From: Azolla caroliniana
Lineage: Eukaryota; Polypodiophyta
Direction: 5' to 3'
DNA length: 64,000 bases
Assembly (NCBI GenBank): GCA_043228905.1
Contig: JBHGNT010000004.1
Coordinates: 18,848,001-18,912,000, forward strand
The notes under the pieces: generated by a model
Database searches by the model: none
Told to the model about the DNA's origin: nothing
The model's input: the letters and a program-made list of their open reading frames with translations, nothing else
In this document: in pieces, positions 55,586 to 64,000 of the stretch
How positions within the stretch are numbered: the first letter of the stretch is position 1
Layout: every line of letters begins with the position of its first letter
Translations under genes and position numbers: made by a program

Positions 55586-57282
55586 ACCGTTCAAGAAAGA
55601 ATTTTTTTTTGCAATTATACATGCGCTCAAAACATGGCACCATTATCTTTATGGAAATCGCTTTGAGGTAACTACGGACCACGAGTCCTTAAAATATTTT
55701 TGTGACCAAGAAGACCTGAAAGGTCGTAAGGCACGATGGGCTGATCTCATCAAGGACTTTGATTTTTCCATATGATATCGTAAAGGTTCCATGAACACTG
55801 TCATTGATGCACTAAGTCGCATTCGTGAAGTTAATATGCTTAGCTTCATTGAAATAACATCAGATCTTTATGATCACCTTTGAGGAAAGTATCCTGATGG
55901 TAGTTACTTTGCGAAATATTGGGCAAGAGTTGAGTCTAGAATAGAGACCACCACATCCTCGAAGGAATACTTCCACATTGCTAATGGTTTGCTCTACCGT
56001 AATGGGAAGGTTTGTGTTCTAGATTTACTTGAGGTTAAAAAGATGAGTGTTTTTGAATGCCATGACGCACCCTCAGCAAGGCATCGTGGAATACATCGTA
56101 CACTCGTTCTCATCTCCACTCAATTTTATTGGCCTAAGATGCGTCTTGACATACATAGCTATGTGACTAAATGTCACCAATGTCAGGTTAACAAAGCCGA
56201 GCGCCTTAAAGCTACATGACTTTTACATCTCTTGGACATTCCCAATAATAAGTGGGAAAGTATATCCACCGATTTTATTGTTGGCCTTCCTCGCACCCAT
56301 AAAGGTCATGATGCCATCTGGGTTGTGGTTGACAGACTAACTAAAATGGCCAAATTTATTGCTATGAAAACCACGGTAACAACTCCTGAATTGGCTTACC
56401 AATTCGTTGACGAGTTATTTTGTTTTTATGGGTTATCGATGGATATCGTGAGTGATCGAGATCCAAAGTTCACTAGTGACTTCTGGACGCAAGTCTTTAA
56501 GAAGTTAGAAACTACATTGAGCATGAGCTCCACAGATCATCCTCAATCCGATGGACAGACAGAACTAGTAAATCAAATTATTGAGGACATGCTTCGAGCA
56601 TACGTTGGTACAAAACCAACAAAATGGGAACGTTATTTCCCAATTTTGGAGTTTGCTTATAACAGCTCCAAGCATACATCGACGTGATATAGTCCTTTTA
56701 TGTTGATGTATGTTTTTCAGTCACGAGCCCCGATTGATGTTAATATACATCATGATGAGTTGCGAAGTACACAAAACTTTCTTCGAGATATGCAAGATAT
56801 GTTGCATATTGCACAAGATAATATAAAAACAGCTCAAGATAGAGCACGTTTTTATGCCAATCATCATAGGCAACATTGTGTATTTAACCTTGGACAGAAG
56901 GTATTTTTACGTGTACCTCACAATTCTAAGACATTGTCTAAGGGTAAGTGCGCTAATTTACAGTCCTCAAACGCATTGAGTCATCAGCCTATTGTCTCGC
57001 TCTTCCCGATGGTGTTGAAATTCATCCAGTTTTTCATGTGAGTCGTCTAAAAGAACTTCTAGGTTCTGGCGACAATACAATTATAACTGAAACTTTGGTT
57101 ACTTCTGAAGAATTGTCTTCTAAACCATATGTACCAGAAAGAATTCTTGATGTTAAAACAAAAAAATTATGTACTAAAGAAACCCGAGAATTTAAAATAA
57201 AATGGATGGATAAATCAATAAAAGATGCCACATGGGAATACGAAAATACTCTCAGAACTAACTTCCCTAACTTTCCATTGTA
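55586..57282 (+). pseudogene. Outer gypsy RNase H end, integrase and chromodomain
   Basis: Resumes directly after the nested element. RNase H: ATHALKT-like IIHALKTWHHYLYGNRF and TTDHESLKYF. Integrase: H-x-H region HDAPSARHRG with CHQCQVNK, core STDFIVGLP, SDRDPKFTS, DGQTELVNQ. The chromodomain near 57130-57270 contains PYVPERILDV, FKIKWMDKSI and ATWEYENTL. Stops near 55775, 55880, 56217 and 56686, plus frame changes near 56940-57040, disable it. Confidence 0.92.
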
Positions 57283-57297
57283 ATAATGCAATGTTTT

Positions 57298-57310
57298 AAA
57301 GAGGGGGAAG
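57298..57310 (+). other. Polypurine tract of outer gypsy
   Basis: AAAGAGGGGGAAG lies two bases before the 3' LTR at 57313. Confidence 0.8.
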
Positions 57311-57312
57311 TA

Positions 57313-57772
57313 TGTTACGGACATGACCATATAATATTCCGTGGTGAGAATTTACCGTAGTATTCTATACACGTGGATAAGTGTGAGGGTTAAACGAGAG
57401 TGTAAAGAAGGGGAGGATTACTTTTAATCCTCGGGATTGAGACAACCCATTAGGCCAAGTGTGAACTTGCATGGTGGCCTTGGGTATCACTATAAATAAG
57501 AGGCCTAGCTACCCTCATTTCATCATCTTTTGACTATGTCGAGACTCTGTTTCGTGGTGGTTCAACTCTTGTAGCGAGCGTGCCAACACCAAGTACGACT
57601 CGACACCACTGCGGTGGTATGGGACGTCGATTGAGGCTCGAGTCCGTCTCGATCCCTTCGCTTGGGGGTGATCGGGTGGATCGACACCCTTCTTTCTCTC
57701 TCTCCTTTCTATCTATCTATCTATCATTCTTTTCTCCTTATCATACACTTACATTAGATCATATCTCTAATA
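57313..57772 (+). repeat. 3' LTR of outer gypsy
   Basis: 460 bp, about 12 differences from the 5' LTR. It is followed by target repeat CAATG and the remaining LINE sequence. Confidence 0.95.
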
Positions 57773-58477
57773 CAATGTATATGTTGTTGCAATCTACCTC
57801 GTGGTTTCACAAACATGCAAATGCATTATGGCACCTACATAAAACCCAATCATGGTGGAAAAACATGCTTACAAGCTTATGGAGTTGTGGTCTTCCACTT
57901 AAGCAACGGGTATTCCTATGGGATGCCTTATTGGGTGTGCTCCTGATTGGGTCAAATCTTCAAAAGCGATTGATAGGCTCACCACATTGTGCAAGATGTA
58001 GTGGACGATTGGAAACATCTCCACACTTATTATGGGCTTGCTCATTCACTACAACATTTGTACAAAGACTAAGTGCATCTCTTTCTCACAGATTTCCTAG
58101 CCGAAAGTTTGGGAAACACTTTTGGCTATTTGGACAAATTTTGTGTGCCCTATCCAATAATGTTTATTTTCTCCAATGGACAAGATTTTTAGCACTTTGG
58201 ACCTATTGGACGGCCCATAATAATAAGGTCATTGATCGAAACCAATTGCATGAAGTTAGTTTCTTCAAGCAATCCCTTAGGCAATCTCTATTTGATTGTC
58301 TGCCACTTAGAGATATCACACTACAAATTTACACTCTTTACTTTGAGTGCTTCTAAACTCTTTAGTATCTAATCAACATCTGTATATTTCTCTTTATTCT
58401 TTGTGGTTTTTCACCTCACTTAGGTTTCCCAGTAGTAATAAAAGTGTTACCAAAAAAAAAGATTAATGATTGCACTG

Positions 58478-59397
58478 TGACCATTTATAGAGTTTGAAAC
58501 ACATCGTACTCAACCTCATTTTGCATATTTGTGTTTGATAAACAATAGGTCAAAATATGTAAGAACATCTAGTTATTTTTAAATAAGGTCTAACTATATT
58601 TTCACTATGAAGTATTGGTTTTTACAATAATTTGTCAATCTTCGGCTCTACAAACAATGAACTAGTTGCTCAACTGTTTCTATTAAAACATCAAGTCATT
58701 TTTAAATTCTCAAATGTACAATAATCTCTTCACCATAAAATATTGTTTGTAGAAAAGACTTTCCAACAAGACTTCTCAAAACTATATACTTCCTATATAA
58801 AGAGGTGATGATCACAAAAATGACAAATTATGAATGAGTAATAGAAGCATGATTCTAGTATCTCATGGTACGAAACCATAAAACACAATAATTATGTTTA
58901 TCAATGCATCATTCCATTCGGAACGAGAAGTTTAAAAAAAGCAATGGATGACAGAATGCATCAATTCATTCAGAACCAAGAGACTAGAAAGGCGACAATG
59001 CATCATACATGTGTAAATTGCAACCATATATACAAAGGGCACTACACGTAGATGAACAAACCATTAGCTCACTGGGCATCATGGAGCATTGGCCCCTCGC
59101 CCAAAACACAGGGTTTGATTGAACATGAGTTCACGAGTAGCAAGTACTCCTAAAAGTGTTTGACATAGCTTCTCATCAACTTCTTGATAACAAAACACCA
59201 TAGGACAAAAAACATACCCTATCTCTAACTTTGCCGAACATTACATGTACGAAATCGGGAGAAACCAAGTTCGATTCATGCCATGCCCCCTTGGACCCCC
59301 CCCCCCCCCCCCTCCCCCACCACCACCACAATAAGACACCATTATTATTGGACTTTATTTCATACACAGTAAAAATAAAAATAAAAATAAAAATAAA

Positions 59398-59428
<31 letters not shown>

Positions 59429-60123
59429 ACCATCGAAGATTTATTGTTGGGTTCATTTCTTTCGTTATCCAACCAAATGAGCCTGCACTAGAAATTCATC
59501 CTTACCACCACCACCATATTTGTACTGTGGGATCTTTTTTGGATTTTTGGGTGGAACAGGGGAACCAGCCACAACCGCTCTCCAATATCATGTTCTGCTA
59601 AGGAGACAGGTAAAAACTTTTCCATTGCTGAGAAAACCCCATCGATCAAACCATTCCTTGGCTTATGTAGTGTATAGTATGAGAAAAGCATAGTTTGGGA
59701 TGTAGGTGTGAAGGAAACATGGTTTGGAATGGTGTATGAGAAAGCCATTGTTTTGAATATAGTTGTGTGAGAGGAACATGGGTTTGGATTTAGCTGTGAG
59801 AAGACTATGGGTTTGGATTTTGTTGCCAGAAGGATAAAGTTTTGAGGAAATCATGGTTTTGGATGGTTTGTGAGAAAAACATGGATCTGGATATAGTTAT
59901 GTGGAAAACATGTTTTTGGTTGTAGTATGTGAAAAGTGTGATTCTGAAAACCATGATTCCTTCTATGGTAAAGCCATGGGTTCGATATAGCATGACAATT
60001 CCAGAAAAACCATGCTTTTTCTGAATTGGGTAATGATGATAAATGCATGTTTACACTATGTCATTTTTATTCACTTCTTTTGCATTCCAGTGATGGAGAT
60101 TTTGTGATGCAGGATCCCAAAAA
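58478..60123. other. Intergenic and 5' flank of the C2 gene
   Basis: No separate gene is supported. It contains a run of about 18 C (59295-59312), an (AAAAT)n tract (about 59368-59405) and a degenerate 30-bp minisatellite. The segment 60091-60123, after TGCATTCCAG, may be a 5' UTR exon joined to the first coding exon. Confidence 0.5.
59681..59962. repeat. Degenerate minisatellite, unit about 30 bp, nine copies
   Basis: Units follow the pattern GTGAGAAAAACATGG-TTTGGATATAGTT with heavy drift. Starts include 59681, 59709, 59736, 59767 and onward to about 59940. Minus-strand frames here repeat peptides such as KPMFLSHNYIQ, explained by the repeat. Confidence 0.75.
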
Positions 60124-63100
60124 ATGCCAGGAAGCATCCGTGTGTCAGGTTAGTACAAAATGTTCTCGCTTTTCACTGTCAGAATTATGTTTATCAATTT
60201 AACCTAAGGTAATGCCAAAGCAAGTGTTTAAAAGCAAACCTGAAACCCTAAGATAATGCCTCACAAGCATCAAACATAAGAGCAATAACAAAGAGTATAT
60301 TTCTTCAAATTGTCGTCATCAAGGAGTATGACTCAAACTGATTTCCTCAAAGCTTGGGTATCTGAGAGGGCGGTCGTAAATAAGGATCCCAAAGATTTCA
60401 CAATGGGAATGAATCAAATGAACGGACTCTCCCTAAGGGGGAAGTAGGAGGGAACTTACAAGGGCGTTTCCACCCACCTTTGTCTTCGCAAACCTCAAGA
60501 GTGTACCTTATAAGCATCAAACCTCAGATAATGCCTCAAACTCGGTATTCGACATTGGTCGAGAAATGGGATTTCCCCATTCCTTCCTACCTGACTATTG
60601 CTATGTATCTGAGACCATGATGTGACAGTGGTAACCTTATGCCATGTATTTGGTGTTATGACGCTCATCATGTGACTGTATATTAATCTTCAAAAGGAAA
60701 AAGTAACTTATGAGACAAATGTCACATCTGTGTGCATATTATCTGGAAAAAAGTAAAATAACTTGTAACTAAACAAAGTACCTAGGCCTATACAAGGAAA
60801 GTACAAGGTAGGAGCCTGGCGTAGAAATTGTGTTGTAATACTGGGGATACAATATACACAATAATTTTGGCAGGGTACAATGTTAGTGAATCAGTCTATA
60901 GAAAACACTTTTATAGGGTGATGAAAACTGTATGGGGTTATGCTCAATGTCGCATAGTGATTTAAGAGCTATAATTGGTCGGACTCAGAAATGCTATCAC
61001 CTATATACACATTTAAGAGCTCTAATTGGTTTATTAGTTCAAACTTCTTATGGTTCTTTGTCTTGTATCCTAACTGATCATTTCTAATTATTTCCTAATC
61101 TTACATATTTATTTATTTATTTTCACATATACAGTGCTAAATGCATTTGATTTGCCTGAGACAAACATAGGTCAGTTTCTTCTTTCAAGGCAACTATCTG
61201 GTTCTATTTTGTTATGTTCTCTTCAATGGAAAACCTAATCATTTATAATTTTGTTTAATTTTTTATATATTCAATGAATGCTCAATGGGCATTATCAAAA
61301 GATGAGAAAGATGTTGCAGTCAAAGGTATATATACATTTTATGTGAATTATTTTTTGATATCTTATTTTAAAGTTAAAATTAACTTTGTACTTTTGCTAA
61401 GTGTTCCTTTGAACCATTATCAGCCGATATTTTTATCTCCATTCTGATGAAGTTATGGATAGAATGGAGATTAATACGGTTACTAACTAGCAAAAATCTG
61501 GGCTGAAGATATGTCTCCTATCTGCTAAGGAAGACTGCTGTTTGTATGCTCACTGTGCACTTATATCGTGGAGCCTCTCTAAAATTTTAATGACACTAAT
61601 CATCATGAGGTTTACGAACAAATCTTTTCATATAATGTGTGGAATCCATCCAAATGTCTCTGCAACTTCCTTGAGCTTAGCAGGATACATCTTGGTTGTA
61701 CACATGATATATGTATTTGTATTTTATGTTTCCTCTAATTTACATTTTTTTTTGTTGTGTGGGTATTTCCTTCATTTTTGTATTTGAAAATTTAGGTTCT
61801 AGGGTCAAATGGCAGAATCCTGTTGCATGTTTTAATGTACTAACTCCATATCAACTCTCAATACATGGGCTCATTTTTAATTTAAACAGAAGTTTACGAA
61901 TATATGAATATCTCCATTTTCAAAGCTAAAATTGACAAAGTTTTATTCTAGTATCTATTGGCATGCAAGAGTACATGACGAAATTGAGCAAAGTTGTAGG
62001 TGGAAAGACAACACCGTGGAATGCTGATTTTGTATTGTAAGTGAATGCAATTTGATCTCCTTTAGCAATCATTCTCTTTTGTTATCCCTATTTGAAAATA
62101 AGGCCGCTTTTCACTATCTTAAATATTGCAGTCCTGTCTTGAACCTTCGGGATAATCTTCTGGTGGAATTAGTAGATGATGCAGGAGAGATGATTTCCAA
62201 AAATGGTGTGTTTTTGTATCAGATAAAATATTTGAATTAGAAGATTAAAAATGTGGCTAACTGTTTCGATTTGATATGTACAAGCAGAAATTAGTACAGC
62301 TGCTATTGTGGAGGGACATGTCTTTGATGTTGATCTTGCTTTAGATAAAGGTGGTAAAATAAATCTAAAACTTAAGTTCATGCTCACAGAAGAGGAACGT
62401 CAAAGGATTGATATGATGGTAAAGTTCTATTTATGCTTATGATGAAGCCCCCGCCCCCAAAAATGCTAATATCTTTCAATCTATGATAATGTGAAGTATA
62501 ATGTATTAGGCATGCATTCTGTATAAATGTACACAAGCTGTATACTGCAAACTTAAGGTGATATCAGTTTATACGCTCTATAATTGGAAGTTCAAAGTAG
62601 GTTCAAAATAGGTAAGACATATTTTCTGTTCTACATGCATCAGATTTTAAATCCTCGAGAAGGGTTGATGAAGCAAATTGTGAGAAATAAACATGAGTTG
62701 ATTAAGATTATATACCAGCCCAATTGAAAGATGGAGGATCTACTTTAGAAGATGATTCAGAGGACTCCATGGACTATCTTCTGGAAGAATGATTAACAAA
62801 CATTCTTCAATATTTGGCCAATGTGAGGGAATGCTATATCTATTGAAACACTGTGAGGAACAATTAAGGGCTTTAAGATACTGGACAATTAAGGAACAAT
62901 GCAGAGGAGATTCATGCTCTCGTTAATCAATATATAAAAAGTATAACATACGCCTAGGGATCTGCATTATTTTATCATAAAGAAGCTTCTATAGAGTTTT
63001 TATTTTACAATCAAGAATTGAGAAACTGCATGATACATACCAACTAACCTATGTGAACCGTTGATCGTAAGCTCTGCCCTTTGTTCCTTTATAATATACT

Positions 63101-64000
63101 TCAACACACACTTAAAGAGAAACAACATAGTGCAGACAATAAAATATGGAGAATTTAGATTAGTCTCTCAATTAGAGAAATACAGCCCTGAATATAGTGT
63201 GGGAGATGTCTTGAAAATGTATTGATTTACTTTTTCCTTCCATGGAGCTTATCTTGGGGGGACTTTGTGCAGAGAGCAGCAGCTCTAAAGAGGAGAGAGG
63301 AGGCACAAAAGAAGAAGGAAGCTGCTTCGACAGAATTTTCTAACTCTAAAGCATTAATGCCCATGAATAGAGAAAAGGAGATGAATGATTCTGTAGAAGC
63401 GCATATTCAAATTGGTGACAAGAATGATCTTAGCTCTAGTGCCTTGCAAGGCCTCAATAATGCAGGCAAAAGCAAGTCTGTATTACATAAAAATAATCAT
63501 GAGCCTGTAGTTTTAAATCATGACAGGAGCGATGATACCATGGCAATGGTGAATGATGTTGTTGCTGACAGTCAGAGTGAGAATACTAATAATGGCGCTA
63601 GGAATGAAAAGAATATCCAAATGCCAATTTTTGCTGATAACACAAATGATCGTGAAACATGTCCCATGGAAGAAACAGTGTCATTTGAAGCAACCAATCT
63701 TTCTGGCTCTGTTGGATTACATACCCTGAATAGAGAAATTGCACAAGGTGAAGCGGGTAATGAATATACTATCCTAGATCTGATGATTTTTCGCCACTTG
63801 AATATACCTTTATATTAGATTTTGGTTTTGAAAATTATAAATAAGCTGTATTGTTCAGCCTTTTACATTTTGGTTGTATGTTAGAAGATGGAGGATCACA
63901 GTTGGAATTTCATAGTTCTGAAAAAGCTCTCTCCGAAGCTTTGGTTGTCATGGATGAAAGGGACTGTAAACTAGAGCAAACCTGTGCAGGTGAAGCATCA
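60124..64000 (+). CDS. C2-domain protein, 5' part (runs off the window)
   Basis: A plant protein with an N-terminal C2-type domain, a fold that often binds membranes or calcium. Coding exons: 60124-60148, 61135-61170, 61302-61325 (24 nt), 61952-62036, 62132-62205, 62288-62418, 63273-63747 (or to 63756), 63885-63989. All use GT-AG and phases agree. The product begins MPGSIRVSVLNAFDLPETNI, a classic first C2 strand, then VKVSIGMQEYMTK, NLRDNLLVELVDDAG and INLKLKFMLTEEERQRIDMM. Exon 7 opens with a basic stretch, RAAALKRREEAQKKKEAA, then turns acidic and Asn/Ser-rich, probably disordered. The EEERQRI-MMR-ALK-K feature matches an uncharacterised plant C2 family I recall; I cannot name a symbol. 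The frame continues past 64000. Ca-binding Asp residues are not obvious. Confidence 0.8.

Larger units (their letters stand above)
44973..57772 (+). mobile_element. Ty3/gypsy chromodomain retrotransposon (outer), interrupted by a second gypsy
   Basis: Two 460-bp LTRs, 44973-45432 and 57313-57772, are flanked by CAATG (44968-44972 and 57773-57777). They begin TGTTACGG and end CTCTAATA, so the right end lacks the usual CA. By eye they differ at about 12 positions (2.6%). A primer site TGGTTTCAGAGC and a purine tract before the right LTR are present. The order is gag, protease, RT, RNase H, integrase, chromodomain (chromovirus layout). Without the nested element it is about 7 kb. Stops, frameshifts and a changed catalytic residue make it dead. 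Confidence 0.95.
44962..58462 (+). mobile_element. 5'-truncated LINE, split by the gypsy nest
   Basis: The 15-bp target repeat TTAATGATTGCACTG occurs at 44947-44961 and 58463-58477. The LINE itself is 44962-44972 plus 57778-58462, ending in an A tail (58452-58460). The frame at 57778-58356 is the zinc-binding RT tail: LWSCGLPLKQRVFLWDALLG, then PHCARCSGRLETSPHLLWAC (CxxC with HxxxxC) and a WTYWTAHNNKVID segment. Everything upstream of this tail is absent, as is usual for 5'-truncated LINE insertions. The gypsy element entered 11 bp from the LINE's left end. Confidence 0.92.

Overview
This is nuclear DNA from a land plant with a repeat-rich genome. Genes have GT-AG introns, and there is a plant-type two-RRM RNA-binding protein, a broken PPR gene and many plant-type retrotransposons. 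The strongest lineage clue is a complete SAS-6 gene, the centriole cartwheel protein. Flowering plants and conifers lack it; plants with swimming sperm keep it. I infer a fern, or less likely another seed-free plant, a cycad or Ginkgo. The species cannot be named from the sequence.

Three host genes are well supported. (1) A two-exon Musashi/hnRNP-like protein on the minus strand (8345 to 5920), with a leader full of AACCCTAA-type motifs. (2) SAS-6 on the plus strand (37280-43452, 13 coding exons, 794 codons). (3) The 5' part of a C2-domain protein on the plus strand (60124 to the window edge), with a 24-nt microexon. A dead PPR gene lies on the minus strand near 29.9-30.6 kb.

The rest is mostly mobile DNA. 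1990-3080 is a decayed Ty1/copia piece. 11.4-15.4 kb and 30.9-32.5 kb hold copies of a tRNA-like repeat with Pol III-type boxes on both strands, (CT)n tracts, and a LINE-tail fragment. 16314-18274 encodes a Penelope-like reverse transcriptase with an open 585-codon frame. It is followed by a LINE tail.

19047-29808 is a copia element (5-bp target repeat AGTAC) that was entered on the opposite strand by a second copia (22311-27478, target repeat TTCGG). The second copia's two LTRs look identical, and one stop codon breaks its long frame.

44947-58477 is a three-level nest, each level proven by its own target repeat. A 5'-truncated LINE (15-bp repeat) was hit by a chromodomain Ty3/gypsy (44973-57772, repeat CAATG). 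That element was hit inside its RNase H domain by another gypsy (49760-55580, repeat GGTAT). The innermost gypsy lacks a tRNA-type primer site. Instead, 12 nt just after its LTR are the exact complement of 12 nt at the predicted transcript start, which points to Tf1/sushi-type self-priming. This and the Penelope-like RT are the most unusual items here.

All comparisons are from reading the sequence and from memory of protein families; no database search was possible.
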